Shown here piece by piece: positions 6,994 to 14,588 of a DNA stretch of 30,576 nucleotides. The DNA is from JBQTIQ01 sp052387955 (lineage in GTDB: Bacteria > Actinomycetota > Acidimicrobiia > Acidimicrobiales > JACDCH01). Where the stretch lies: the NCBI GenBank assembly GCA_052387955.1, contig JBQTIQ010000104.1, forward strand, positions 1 to 30,576. Direction: 5' to 3'. Made by a program: the position numbers and the translations under genes. Every line of letters starts with the position of its first letter. Position 1 is the first letter of the stretch. The notes below the pieces were generated by a model. The model searched no databases. It was not told the origin of the DNA and worked only from the letters and a program-made list of their open reading frames with translations.

Positions 6994-7686
6994 ATGGTCA
7001 ACGAGGTCACCCGCTACGAGGTCGAAGCCCTGGTCGGACGGGGCGCGCAGATCGTCGACGTCCTCGAGGCGAAGGAGTACGAGGACTCCCACCTTCCGGG
7101 TGCGGTGCACATCCCGCTGGCCGAGATTGCCGAGAAGGCATCCCGCCTGCTCGACCCCGCCAAGCCGACCATCACGTACTGCTACGACTCGCTGTGCGAC
7201 ATGAGCCCACGGGCCGCCCGGCGCCTCGAAAGCGTGGGCTTCGCCGACGTCTACGACTACGTCGCCTCCAAGGTCGACTGGCTCGGAGCAGGGCTCCCGT
7301 TCGAAGGCACCCGCGCAGAGGAACCACATCTCGCGGGCCTTGCCGACACAGCTGTCGCCACGTGCGCGATCACCGACACCACCACCGACGTGCGGAACCG
7401 CATCGCGGACGCTCCGTTGTGCGTCGTTATGGACGCACAACGGGTCGTGCTCGGGCTTGTACGCGCCGAGGCACTGGCGCTCGAGGACAGGCCGATCGCA
7501 GACGTGATGCAGGAGGCCCCGAGAACGTTCCGGCCGCATGTGAGCGCGGCCGAGATGGCACGACAGCTCGACAAGGCGCCTCAACCATGGCTGCTCGTAA
7601 CCAACCTCAACGGGACCCTGGTCGGCATCGCCGACCCTGACCAGGTTCGACGCGCCGTGCCCGACGCGCACAAGCAGAGTGCCTGA
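6994..7686 (+). CDS. Rhodanese domain protein with CBS pair
   Basis: 230 residues from ATG 6994, chosen for the GAGGAGG 6 bases upstream over the GTG at 6964. Residues about 5-105 are a rhodanese domain: VDVLEAKEYEDSHLPGAVHIP, the active loop with C63 (TYCYDSLCDMS) and GFADVYDY. A second Cys (C68) in the loop could make an intramolecular disulfide. Residues about 120-225 resemble a degenerate CBS pair (CVVMDAQRVVLGLV and WLLVTNLNGTLVGIAD, with DVMQEAPRTFRPHVSAAE), which often binds adenine nucleotides. It may move sulfane sulfur or sense persulfides. The LLM oxidoreductase gene follows after 9 bases in the same operon. Confidence 0.82.
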   Translation: MVNEVTRYEVEALVGRGAQIVDVLEAKEYEDSHLPGAVHIPLAEIAEKASRLLDPAKPTITYCYDSLCDMSPRAARRLESVGFADVYDYVASKVDWLGAGLPFEGTRAEEPHLAGLADTAVATCAITDTTTDVRNRIADAPLCVVMDAQRVVLGLVRAEALALEDRPIADVMQEAPRTFRPHVSAAEMARQLDKAPQPWLLVTNLNGTLVGIADPDQVRRAVPDAHKQSA

Positions 7687-7695
7687 GGGCCGGGC

Positions 7696-8661
7696 GTGAA
7701 GCTCGGCTACTGGCTCTCCAGCGAGGAGCACGACCCGCCGACGCTGGTCACCAACGCGGTGCGCGCCGAAGGCTCTGGGTTCAGCCATGCCGCCATCTCC
7801 GACCACTTCCACCCGTGGACCGAGCGCCAGGGCCAGTCTCCCTTCGTGTGGTCGATCCTCGGCGCCATCGCCAACGCCACCGAGCGCCTTCGCCTCGTCA
7901 CCGGTGTCACGGCGCCGATCATCCGCCTGCACCCCGCCGTGGTCGCCCACGCAGCCGCGACCGCCGCAGTGTTGTTCGACGGCCGATTCTCGCTCGGGGT
8001 GGGCACCGGCGAACGCCTCAACGAGCACGTGACCGGCCAGCGGTGGCCACGCCCCGATGAACGACGCGAGATGCTCGCCGAGGCCATCGGGATCATCCCT
8101 CGTCTGTGGTCCGGGGAGACCCTCGACCACCGCGGGGAGCACTTCACGGTCGAGCGGGCGAAGCTGTTCACCCGGCCTGCCCAGACGCCCGACATCATCG
8201 TCGCCAGCGGATCGCTCGCAGGCGCACGTCTCGCAGGCAGGCACGGCGACGGCCTCCTCGGCGTGACACCGAACCGGCGTCACGTCGAAGCCTTCGAAGC
8301 CGCAGGCGGACGCAGCAAGCGGCGCCTCGCGCAGCTCCATGTCTGCTGGGCACCCACCCAGGAGGAGGCCGAGGCCACGGCTCTGGCGTGGTGGCCCAAC
8401 GCAGCCCTGACCGGTGCGGCCCTGACCGATCTCGCCTTCCCGACGGACTTCGAGGAGCTACTCGGACGCGTCAGCCCCAACGACGTCGCCTCGACCGTCG
8501 CCGTCGGCCCGGATCCGGAGCGTCACCTCGAACTCATCACCAAGTTCGCCAAGGCGGGCTTCGACGAGCTCTACATCCACCAGATCGGGCCCGACCAGTC
8601 CGGATTCCTCGAGTTCTTCGCACGTCACATCGCGCCCCAGATCGTCACGAGCGGCGCCTGA
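7696..8661 (+). CDS. F420-dependent LLM-class oxidoreductase (G6PDH-like subfamily)
   Basis: 321 residues from GTG 7696. It is a luciferase-like TIM barrel of the subfamily related to F420-dependent glucose-6-phosphate dehydrogenase: LGYWLSSEEHDPPTLV, AAISDHFHPW, SPFVWSILGAIA, LVTGVTAPI, HPAVVAHAAATAAVLFDGRFSLGVGTGE and a C-terminal GFDELYIHQIGPDQSGFLEFF. These residues build the F420 site in the family; the substrate is unknown. F420H2 could supply electrons for quinone or nitro-compound reduction under oxidative stress (inference). It is the second gene of the rhodanese operon. Its presence points to an actinobacterial host. Confidence 0.88.
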   Translation: MKLGYWLSSEEHDPPTLVTNAVRAEGSGFSHAAISDHFHPWTERQGQSPFVWSILGAIANATERLRLVTGVTAPIIRLHPAVVAHAAATAAVLFDGRFSLGVGTGERLNEHVTGQRWPRPDERREMLAEAIGIIPRLWSGETLDHRGEHFTVERAKLFTRPAQTPDIIVASGSLAGARLAGRHGDGLLGVTPNRRHVEAFEAAGGRSKRRLAQLHVCWAPTQEEAEATALAWWPNAALTGAALTDLAFPTDFEELLGRVSPNDVASTVAVGPDPERHLELITKFAKAGFDELYIHQIGPDQSGFLEFFARHIAPQIVTSGA

Positions 8662-8716
8662 CCGTCACGGACGCCCCAACGGCCGACGAGGCAACTGAGC
8701 GCCGATCGCCTGGAGG

Positions 8717-9331
8717 TCAGGGCAGCGCGTCGAGCGCCGCGACGATGTCGTCGACCGGCATCCGTTCGAGGTAGTTCGGGTCGACGTGGCGAGCACGTAC
8801 GACACCAGCCGGGTCGAGAACGAACGTCGCGGGGACCGGCAGGTGCCAGGTGCCATCGGCGTTGTGCTGCGTGAGGTCCATGCCGAGCCTCGGGTAGATG
8901 CCCCGGAGAGCCGGGGACAGCTCGAACTGCAACCGGTAGGCGCGGGTCACCGCCTGGTCGAGGTCGCTGAGGACATCGAAGTCGAGCTCGAGGCGCTCGG
9001 CCAGCGACAGGGAGGCGTCGGGTGCCTGCGGGCTGATCGCCACCAGCGAAGCGCCCCGAGCTTCGATCTCGTGCAGCGACCCCTGGAGCGCCTGGAGCTC
9101 GGTGTTGCAGTACGGGCACCACGCCCCCCGGTAGAAGGACACGACGACCGGTCCGGCGGCAAGCCTGTCGCTGATGGCGACCTTGGCGCCGGTGGCGTCG
9201 GGCAGCACGAAATCGGGGGCACGCTCGCCGATCCCCACCCCAGGCACCGCGCCACCGGTGCGCAGCGCCTCGATCATGGCCACGGCAGCACGCCGCAGCT
9301 CGTCGAAGTCAATGGCGGGTTCCTCGGTCAT
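8717..9331 (-). CDS. Peroxiredoxin-like protein (AhpC/TSA fold)
   Basis: 204 residues. A helical N-terminus (1-30) precedes the AhpC/TSA domain: GERAPDFVLPDATG, then VVVSFYRGAWCPYCNTEL with C72 and C75, VAISPQAPDASLSLAE, and the C-terminal PATFVLDPAGVVRARHVDPNYLERM. A CPYC motif replaces the single peroxidatic Cys context of typical Prx, as in the peroxiredoxin-like family. Likely reduces peroxides or acts as a disulfide reductase in the cytosol. It has its own SigR-type promoter and is divergent from thioredoxin, a natural electron donor. Confidence 0.88.
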   Translation of the reverse strand: MTEEPAIDFDELRRAAVAMIEALRTGGAVPGVGIGERAPDFVLPDATGAKVAISDRLAAGPVVVSFYRGAWCPYCNTELQALQGSLHEIEARGASLVAISPQAPDASLSLAERLELDFDVLSDLDQAVTRAYRLQFELSPALRGIYPRLGMDLTQHNADGTWHLPVPATFVLDPAGVVRARHVDPNYLERMPVDDIVAALDALP

Positions 9332-9361
9332 GGCCGTCTCCTCACGGTGGATCGTCTCGGT

Positions 9362-9391
9362 GGCAACCCGGCGGCGGCGACCGCCGATTCC
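9362..9391 (-). promoter_or_regulatory. SigR-type promoter for the peroxiredoxin
   Basis: Minus strand: GGAATC (9391-9386), 15 bases, CGGGTTGCC (9370-9362), 30 bases before ATG 9331. Confidence 0.7.
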
Positions 9392-9513
9392 CCGCCGTCT
9401 CCGTCAACGGTGGAGCACCCCCTCGACGACGACCTCGGAGCGCGCTGGGACTTCAGGACGTCACGGCCGATCTGGTCGACGGTCTGGCCGAGCACCGGCC
9501 GAGATCCCTTCCG

Positions 9514-9543
9514 GGAATCCCCGCTTGGCCGCGCTGGGTTTCG
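9514..9543 (+). promoter_or_regulatory. SigR-type promoter for thioredoxin
   Basis: GGAATC (9514-9519), 15 bases, TGGGTTTCG (9535-9543), 24 bases before ATG 9568. The GGGTT core is kept, but the flanks differ from consensus. Confidence 0.6.
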
Positions 9544-9567
9544 ACTCCAGCAGGAGGACGAGCGCTC

Positions 9568-9966
9568 ATGTTCCGTCGTCACCGAAAGCGGAGCGATCGA
9601 CGCGACCTGCATTCTCCTGACGGTCGGCTGCGCCGGTCCGTGGTCGTGACGGTCGATGATCGGACCTTCTCGACGTTGACCCGTGACGGCGTCACCCTGG
9701 TGAGCTTCTGGGCCCCGTGGTGCGGGCCATGCCGGACGTTGGCGCCCATCTTCGAAGCGTGCGCCGCCGAGAAGTCGCACCGGGCGCGGTTCGGGTCCTG
9801 CAACATCGATGCCAGCCCCGCAACAAGCGTGGCGCTGCGCATCGTGACTGTCCCGACGATCGTGTTCTTCGCCGGCGACGGCAGGGAGGTCACGCGCATC
9901 GACGGTGTCATGCCACGCGAGGACCTCGACTTCGTCGTCGAACGAGTCCTCGCGGCGATCCCGTGA
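9568..9966 (+). CDS. Thioredoxin
   Basis: 132 residues. A basic extension of about 24 residues comes first, then the thioredoxin fold: VSFWAPWCGPCRTLAPIFE with C52 and C55 as the classical WCGPC site, IDASPATSVALRIVTVPTIVFF with the cis-Pro, and a C-terminal helix. The extension is longer than in TrxA and lacks a hydrophobic core, so it is not a signal peptide; a start at a later codon is possible, but AGGAGG lies 10 bases before this ATG. Reduces protein disulfides. It has its own SigR-type promoter and is divergent from the peroxiredoxin gene. Confidence 0.9.
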   Translation: MFRRHRKRSDRRDLHSPDGRLRRSVVVTVDDRTFSTLTRDGVTLVSFWAPWCGPCRTLAPIFEACAAEKSHRARFGSCNIDASPATSVALRIVTVPTIVFFAGDGREVTRIDGVMPREDLDFVVERVLAAIP

Positions 9967-10011
9967 CGGGACTCGCGCCTCCGGGGGGGGTTCGCCGGGT
10001 CTCGACCCTGG

Positions 10012-10407
10012 TCAGGCGACGCCTCGGGGAGGCTGCGCCGCCGGGTCCGCTTCTTCGACCTCCTCGACGCGGACGCCACGCCAGAACCCGATGTAGCCCC
10101 GAACCAACTGGGCCGCTGGCTTGGGATCGGGATAGAACCAGGCGGCGTTGCCGTTGACCTCACCGGCTGCGGCGACGTCGTAGTAGCTCGCCCGCCCCTT
10201 CCAGCCGCACACGGAGTGATGGGCGCTCGGCACAAGGTGCTCGTCGTGGACGGACGAGACGGGAAAGTAGCGGTAGCCGTCGACGACGATGGTGTCGCCG
10301 CTCTCGGCGATCACGACGTCGTTCCAGATCGCGCGGTAGGTCGACATCGACATCCCCTCGGGGTCGTCAGGTGAGACCGGCAGGGCGGGTGTGTATTGAG
10401 GGCTCAT
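10012..10407 (-). CDS. DUF427 domain protein
   Basis: 131 residues from ATG 10407. The core is typical DUF427: YRAIWNDVVIAESGDTIVVDGYRYFPVSSV, HHSVCGWKGRASYYDV and AAWFYPDPKPAAQLVRGYIGFWRGV. Function of the family is unknown; it is a small beta-rich fold, with the conserved H-C-W-K-G stretch suggesting a ligand or active site. The start overlaps the stop of the small membrane gene (ATGA, 10404-10407) and has GAGGA 8 bases upstream; an internal ATG at 10347, with GAGGGG 6 bases upstream, is an alternative. Last gene of the ccdA operon. Confidence 0.85.
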   Translation of the reverse strand: MSPQYTPALPVSPDDPEGMSMSTYRAIWNDVVIAESGDTIVVDGYRYFPVSSVHDEHLVPSAHHSVCGWKGRASYYDVAAAGEVNGNAAWFYPDPKPAAQLVRGYIGFWRGVRVEEVEEADPAAQPPRGVA

Positions 10408-10643
10408 CCGTGGGGTCCTCTGGCCGGCAACCCGTGTACGGGTGTTCCGCCCCCGCCGCCGCCGAACACGATCAGGGCGGCGATGACGGCGAGAGCGATC
10501 ACCGCGAGCACGACCCACTCGCGTCGCCGTGATCGTGCGTTCTCGTGCTTGTCGGAGGTTCGATGCTCGTTGCGCTTCGGTGTGGGCCGACCCTTCGGCG
10601 CTGTCACCGCTCGACGCGCCGTTGCCTTGGCGTTCGCGCTCAC
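10404..10643 (-). CDS. Small single-pass membrane protein
   Basis: 79 residues from GTG 10643, whose GTGA overlaps the stop of the cupredoxin gene. The N-terminal 42 residues are strongly basic (KATARR, KRNEHR, RSRRRE). One membrane helix follows (WVVLAVIALAVIAALIVF), then a Gly6 run and a short tail. The topology should be N-in. No family recognised. Its place between a copper lipoprotein and DUF427, coupled at both ends, suggests a part in the same envelope process, but nothing in its sequence shows a reaction. Confidence 0.65.
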   Translation of the reverse strand: MSANAKATARRAVTAPKGRPTPKRNEHRTSDKHENARSRRREWVVLAVIALAVIAALIVFGGGGGGTPVHGLPARGPHG

Positions 10644-11041
10644 GGCGTCACCGTGATCGTGCCGCGCATCTCTTGAGGGTGAACGTCACAGAAGAACTCG
10701 AACTCCCCGACCTCGTCGAAGCTGACCTCGAGGGTTTGGGTCGTGGGGCCCTCCTCGATGTCGGTCACGGCGTCACCGGACGACGTGCCCTCGACGTGCA
10801 GGTTGTGCATGATCCCGTCGTCACGGTTCTCGAAGGTGATGGCGAACGTCTCGCCGACCGTCGCGTCGAGATCGGTGACGTCGAAGGCGATGTCCTCGCC
10901 GACAATCGTGAGACCGGCAGTCTCCGACGGTGCCGATGTGGTTCCCGTCTCGGCGATGTTCGGGTCGTCGGTGTCACCGCAGGCCGCAGCGAGGAGCACG
11001 AGCGCGGCCGCTGCCGCGAGAAAGGGTCGGGTCCGTCGCAT
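10640..11041 (-). CDS. Cupredoxin-domain lipoprotein
   Basis: 133 residues. An n-region RRTRP, hydrophobic stretch and lipobox-like LAAAC give lipidation at C21. A low-complexity linker of Thr and Ser follows. The cupredoxin fold runs from about 44 to the end, with copper ligands H79 (MHNLHVEG), C118, H121 and M125 (FFCDVHPQEM), a complete type 1 site. It would carry electrons or bind copper outside the membrane. The gene is part of the ccdA-tlpA operon and is coupled to the next gene by GTGA. ATG 11041 was chosen; a GTG two codons upstream is possible. Confidence 0.88.
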   Translation of the reverse strand: MRRTRPFLAAAAALVLLAAACGDTDDPNIAETGTTSAPSETAGLTIVGEDIAFDVTDLDATVGETFAITFENRDDGIMHNLHVEGTSSGDAVTDIEEGPTTQTLEVSFDEVGEFEFFCDVHPQEMRGTITVTP

Positions 11042-11043
11042 GT

Positions 11044-11655
11044 TCACACCTCGATCTGGTAGAGGTCGGTGATACGGGCGCGCAGGGTGGTCTCGTCGAG
11101 CGTGCCGGGGTCGACGTGCAGGAGCTGGCCAGCGGCGTCGTAGAACGCCGTGATCGGCATGCCGCGGCCGCCCAGCGCGGCGTGGAGGTCGTTGCCGCGG
11201 CTGCCGACGTCCCTGGCGAGGGGCCACCAGGTGATGCCGTGGCGCTCGGGCATGGTCATCGGGTCGCCCGTTTCGAGGGCGTTGACACCGATGAAGGTCA
11301 CCGTGCCTCGCAGCTCGTCGGAGACGCGGGCGAACCCAGGCAGCTCGAAGTCACAGCTCGTGCACCAGGACGCGAAGAAGTTGACGACGACGGGTTTGCC
11401 CCGGTGGTCGGCGAGGCGAATTCGTTCCTCGCCTTGGATCGCGGGCAGATCGAAGGCCGTCGGCTCGGTGTCACCGGTTCCGCCTCCATCCGCACCGGCG
11501 GCGACAACTGCCAAGCCCACGAGGGCGACCAGTGCAAGCGCTCCGGTGGCCCACCAGACGCGGCGCTGGCGATGGTGGCGCGCCAGTTCTGCGGCCTTGC
11601 GCTCGCGACGGTTCGGTGCTCGCGACGTCGAGCTGCGCTGTGCCTTCCGTTTCAT
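11044..11655 (-). CDS. TlpA-like membrane-anchored thioredoxin-family protein
   Basis: 203 residues. A basic N-terminus (about 1-32) and one membrane helix (about 33-55) anchor it, with the catalytic domain outside. The TlpA/ResA-type domain has LADHRGKPVVVNFFASWCTSCDFELPGF with C98 and C101 (CTSC), GVNALETGD and the cis-Pro region GMPITAFYDAAGQLLHVDPG. Electrons probably arrive from the adjacent CcdA. ATG 11655 is 6 bases after GGAGG; ATG 11658 directly before it is possible. It lies 13 bases after ccdA and 2 before the cupredoxin gene. Confidence 0.88.
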   Translation of the reverse strand: MKRKAQRSSTSRAPNRRERKAAELARHHRQRRVWWATGALALVALVGLAVVAAGADGGGTGDTEPTAFDLPAIQGEERIRLADHRGKPVVVNFFASWCTSCDFELPGFARVSDELRGTVTFIGVNALETGDPMTMPERHGITWWPLARDVGSRGNDLHAALGGRGMPITAFYDAAGQLLHVDPGTLDETTLRARITDLYQIEV

Positions 11656-11671
11656 CATCGGCCTCCGTTGT

Positions 11672-12421
11672 TCATCCGAGCTCGACGAGCCGGTCGAGCC
11701 CGACGGCATCGAGCGCTTGCTGGAGCTCGCCGGTGAGCCACACGAGCCGGTCGGTCAGGAGCAGCACACCGAAGGCGGCGAGCGCGAACGACGAGACGGC
11801 GGTGAGCTCGCGGACGTGGCGCTTCACCCAACCGAGCGCCCCGGCGAGTCGGCCGAAGGCCAGGCCGGTGGCGAGGAGCGGCACCCCGAGGCCGAGCGAG
11901 TACACAGCGAGCAGCGCGGCGCCCTCGCCGGCGCTGCCACGGCTGGCGGCCACCGCGAGGATCGACGTGAGCACAGGTCCGATGCACGGTGTCCAGCCGA
12001 ACCCGAAGGCCACGCCGGCGACGGGCGAGGCGAACGGACCGAAGCGCGACAGGCGAGGGTGGAAGCGTCGCTCCTGGTACAGCCACGGGGCGTTGAGGAA
12101 CAAGGAGCCGAGCAGGAACAGCGCCATCACCAGCACGACTGCACCTGACACGCGGGTGAGCAGGCTCTGGTTGCGGAACAGCGCCTGACCGACGGTGGTG
12201 GCCGAGAGCCCGAGGGCGATGAAGACCGCCGAGAACCCGGCGACGAACAATCCCGTATCCCGCGTGATGCGGGCGAGCGGTCGGTTGGCGTCGCGGAGCT
12301 GCTCGACGTCGAGGCCCGTGATGATGGCGAGATAGGCGGGAACGATCGGGAGCACGCACGGCGACAGGAACGACACGAGGCCGCCGGCGAACGCGGCCAG
12401 GTAACCGACGTCGCTGGTCAT
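11672..12421 (-). CDS. ccdA: CcdA/DsbD-type transmembrane thiol-disulfide electron carrier
   Basis: 249 residues with about six membrane helices, the usual size for CcdA. The paired redox cysteines are C22 in SFLSPCVLPIVPAYLA and C146 in GFGWTPCIGPVLTS, both in the family pattern with prolines on either side. It moves reducing equivalents from cytoplasmic thioredoxin to extracytoplasmic partners such as the TlpA-like protein encoded next. First gene of a five-gene operon (ccdA, tlpA-like, cupredoxin, small membrane protein, DUF427). A SigR-type promoter is 38 bases upstream, so envelope thiol supply is tied to the same sigma factor. Confidence 0.92.
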   Translation of the reverse strand: MTSDVGYLAAFAGGLVSFLSPCVLPIVPAYLAIITGLDVEQLRDANRPLARITRDTGLFVAGFSAVFIALGLSATTVGQALFRNQSLLTRVSGAVVLVMALFLLGSLFLNAPWLYQERRFHPRLSRFGPFASPVAGVAFGFGWTPCIGPVLTSILAVAASRGSAGEGAALLAVYSLGLGVPLLATGLAFGRLAGALGWVKRHVRELTAVSSFALAAFGVLLLTDRLVWLTGELQQALDAVGLDRLVELG

Positions 12422-12459
12422 GCGGCGGCAACCGCGGTCGGCTCGGGCGCCATCGCGAC

Positions 12460-12489
12460 GGGAACCCGCCGACGTTCAACCGGCATTCC
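12460..12489 (-). promoter_or_regulatory. SigR-type promoter for the ccdA operon
   Basis: Minus strand: GGAATG (12489-12484), 15 bases, CGGGTTCCC (12468-12460), 38 bases before ATG 12421. Confidence 0.75.
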
Positions 12490-12499
12490 TGAGACTTGG

Positions 12500-12529
12500 G
12501 GAAGCCAGCAGCGTGCCCGCAGGGTTACC
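12500..12529 (+). promoter_or_regulatory. SigR-type promoter for the DUF3179 gene
   Basis: GGAAGC (12500-12505), 15 bases, AGGGTTACC (12521-12529), then 8 bases to ATG 12538. Back to back with the ccdA promoter. Confidence 0.6.
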
Positions 12530-12537
12530 TCGGCGTG

Positions 12538-13740
12538 ATGCGCTTCCGGGTCGCTGCCGTTGCCATCGCTGTCACCGCCGCCGCCTGTGGCTCCAGCGAC
12601 CCGGAAGCGTCAGGGCCGTCGGGCGACACCTCCCCCTCGGAGGTCGAGAGCGCCGACGACACCATCGAGATCGAGCAGATCCCCGGCGGCCCGCGTGAAG
12701 ACGTCCCCTCCGCGCTCGACGACGCGACCAACGACGCGTTTCCGCCGCCGCGGGTCGACGTCGACCAGATCATCTCCGGCGGCCCGCCGCCCGACGGCAT
12801 CCCGCCGATCGACGAACCGCGGTTCGTCCGACCGGCAGCCGTGCGCAGCCTGGCCGACCAGGAGCCGGTGATCGCCTTCGAGCTCGACGGCGAGGCCCGC
12901 GCCTATCCGCTGGAGATCCTCACCTGGCACGAGATCGTGAACGACACCGTTGCCAGCGTGCCCGTGGCGGTCACCTACTGCCCGCTCTGCAACACCGCGG
13001 TCGTGTACGACCGGCGGCTCGGCGACCGCGTCCTGGACTTCGGCACCTCGGGCAAGCTCTACCAGTCGGCGCTGGTGATGTACGACCGCCAGACCGAGTC
13101 GCTGTGGGCGCACTTCACCGCCGAAGGTCTCGTCGGGGTGCTGGCCGGGGAGCGCCTGGAGACCTACCCGGCATCCATCGTGTCGTGGGCGTCGTGGGGG
13201 GATGCCCATCCCGACGGGCTGGTGCTCAGCCGGGAGACCGGCTTCGACCGCGACTACGGCCGCAACCCCTACCCCGGCTACGACGACGTCGACCGCCAGC
13301 CCTTCCTATTCCGCGGCGAGGTCGACGGGCGCCTCGCCGCCATGGAGCGCGTCGTCGCCGTCGGCCGGGACACCGACCCAGCGGCGATCAGACTCGACGA
13401 ACTGTCCGACGCCGGTGTGGTCGAGCTGACCGTCGACGGCGATCGGGTGACCGTGTGGCACCTGCCAGGCACGGGCAGCGCCCTTGACGACGTCGACACC
13501 GCCAACGGCCGCGACATCGGCGCCACCGGGGTCTTCCCGCCCCACGCCGACGGCCGGATGCTCACCTTCAAGCGCGACAGCGACGCATTCGTCGACCACG
13601 AGACCGGTAGCCGGTGGGACATATTCGGCACCGCCGTCGACGGGCCGCTCGCTGGTCAGCGCCTCGAGCCGGTCGAACATGTCGACACGTTTTGGTTCGC
13701 CTGGGCCGCGTATCAGCCCGACACCCGCATCGAACCCTGA
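12538..13740 (+). CDS. DUF3179 domain lipoprotein
   Basis: 400 residues from ATG 12538, chosen because it gives a lipoprotein signal (MRFRVAAVAIAVTAAAC, lipid Cys at 17); an upstream in-frame ATG at 12496 would lie before the promoter. After an acidic linker comes the DUF3179 domain: EPVIAFELDGEARAYPLEILTWHEIVND, VAVTYCPLCNTAVVYDR with a CxxC pair, FGTSGKLYQSALVMYDRQTESLW, and a C-terminal DHETGSRWDIFG. Function of the family is unknown. The CPLC site in an exported protein beside a CcdA/TlpA system suggests it may be kept reduced by them (inference). Confidence 0.88.
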   Translation: MRFRVAAVAIAVTAAACGSSDPEASGPSGDTSPSEVESADDTIEIEQIPGGPREDVPSALDDATNDAFPPPRVDVDQIISGGPPPDGIPPIDEPRFVRPAAVRSLADQEPVIAFELDGEARAYPLEILTWHEIVNDTVASVPVAVTYCPLCNTAVVYDRRLGDRVLDFGTSGKLYQSALVMYDRQTESLWAHFTAEGLVGVLAGERLETYPASIVSWASWGDAHPDGLVLSRETGFDRDYGRNPYPGYDDVDRQPFLFRGEVDGRLAAMERVVAVGRDTDPAAIRLDELSDAGVVELTVDGDRVTVWHLPGTGSALDDVDTANGRDIGATGVFPPHADGRMLTFKRDSDAFVDHETGSRWDIFGTAVDGPLAGQRLEPVEHVDTFWFAWAAYQPDTRIEP

Positions 13741-13750
13741 GTGCGGTCCG

Positions 13751-13939
13751 TCAGTGGAGCGTGCGCAGCGCGAACCAGGCGAAGGTGAGCGTCGCCAGCC
13801 CGGCGACGAAGGTGCGGATCTCCCGGTTGCGCCGCAGCCGCCACAACGCGAACCCGAACACCGGCACAGCCACCGCGGCCTGAGCGAAGGCGCCGGCGTC
13901 GGTGCGGGGCAGGGCGAGATCGACGAGGAGGTCGCTCAC
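13751..13939 (-). CDS. Small membrane protein downstream of peroxiredoxin-like gene
   Basis: 62 residues from GTG 13939, which overlaps the TGA of the upstream gene (GTGA 13936-13939). Two hydrophobic stretches are visible (AFAQAAVAVPVFGFALW and IRTFVAGLATLTFAWFAL) around a basic loop (RLRRNREIR), a hairpin with positive-inside loop. No family recognised. Being coupled to the peroxiredoxin-like gene suggests a shared role. Confidence 0.6.
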   Translation of the reverse strand: MSDLLVDLALPRTDAGAFAQAAVAVPVFGFALWRLRRNREIRTFVAGLATLTFAWFALRTLH

Positions 13940-14487
13940 CCGCGCCCGGCGGCGAGTGTGGTTGCCGCGGCGACGATGTCGCTGACCGGGGGGTAATCGC
14001 CGAGCGTGCGACCGCGACGCAGGAACCGGACCGTGCGGTCGGTGTCGAGGATCACGAAGCCAGGCGCCTGCAGCGGGTGGGCGGTGATGCGGCCCTGCCG
14101 AGCTCGGCGGGCGGCCCGGAAATACTTCCACCACGTGACCGGCCACAGGAGCATCCACCAGTGGATCCGCCGCACGTCGAGCGCCTCGTACAAGGTGTGG
14201 TCGGGGTCGAGCAGCAGCGGGAACCCGATGCCGTGGTCCATCAGATGCCGGGCTTGATAGTCGGCGGCGCCACCCACGCCGACAACCCCGACGCCTGCCG
14301 TGTCGAGGACAGCGCGTTCGCCGTCGAGCTGCACGAGGAAGTCTCGGCAAGGCATGCAGCCGTAGTAACGGACCAGCGGGATTGCCAAAGGTCGATCGAG
14401 CAGGTCGTCGAGCTCGACCGGCTTTCCGTCGACATCTCGCAAGGTGAGCGCCGGTACGACGTCGCCGATCTCTGTGAGCGAATCCAT
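13936..14487 (-). CDS. AhpC/TSA-like redoxin with membrane-near segment
   Basis: 183 residues of the peroxiredoxin-like fold: IGDVVPALTLRDVDGKPVELDDLL, then LVRYYGCMPCRDFLVQL with a CMPC site, VGVVGVGGAADYQARHLMDHGIGFPLLLDPDHTLYEAL, and the C-terminal PGFVILDTDRTVRFLRRG. A Trp-rich stretch (HWWMLLWPVTWWKYFRAARRAR, about 110-130) could touch the membrane. It likely reduces peroxides or disulfides. No good SigR -35 is seen upstream: a -10-like GGAGTTCCT sits 6 bases from the ATG without a matching -35. Coupled to the small membrane gene that follows. Confidence 0.8.
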   Translation of the reverse strand: MDSLTEIGDVVPALTLRDVDGKPVELDDLLDRPLAIPLVRYYGCMPCRDFLVQLDGERAVLDTAGVGVVGVGGAADYQARHLMDHGIGFPLLLDPDHTLYEALDVRRIHWWMLLWPVTWWKYFRAARRARQGRITAHPLQAPGFVILDTDRTVRFLRRGRTLGDYPPVSDIVAAATTLAAGRG

Positions 14488-14538
14488 GTGAGCAGGAACT
14501 CCTTGTTCGGCGTGCGGGACAAGAAGGGGGTCTGGCAC

Positions 14539-14573
14539 GGTGCGGGCCGGGCAGTGCGCACCCGGCCCGCACC
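14539..14573 (-). terminator. Strong hairpin between Tat lipoprotein and redoxin genes
   Basis: A perfect 13-bp stem (GGTGCGGGCCGGG and its complement) with a 9-base loop lies 16 bases past the Tat lipoprotein stop and 52 bases before the redoxin ATG. No U-tract follows in either direction, common in high-GC actinobacteria. Probably terminates or attenuates transcription from 15764. Confidence 0.65.
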
Positions 14574-14588
14574 GCGGTCTGCGTCGGG

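Noticed and set aside
14494..14523. A possible fourteenth SigR-type promoter before the redoxin gene at 14487
   Set aside because: GGAGTTCCT is 6 bases from the ATG, but the hexamer 14-15 bases upstream (CTTGTC/TTGTCC) does not resemble GGAATG. The -10-like bases also serve as an AAGGAG ribosome binding site.
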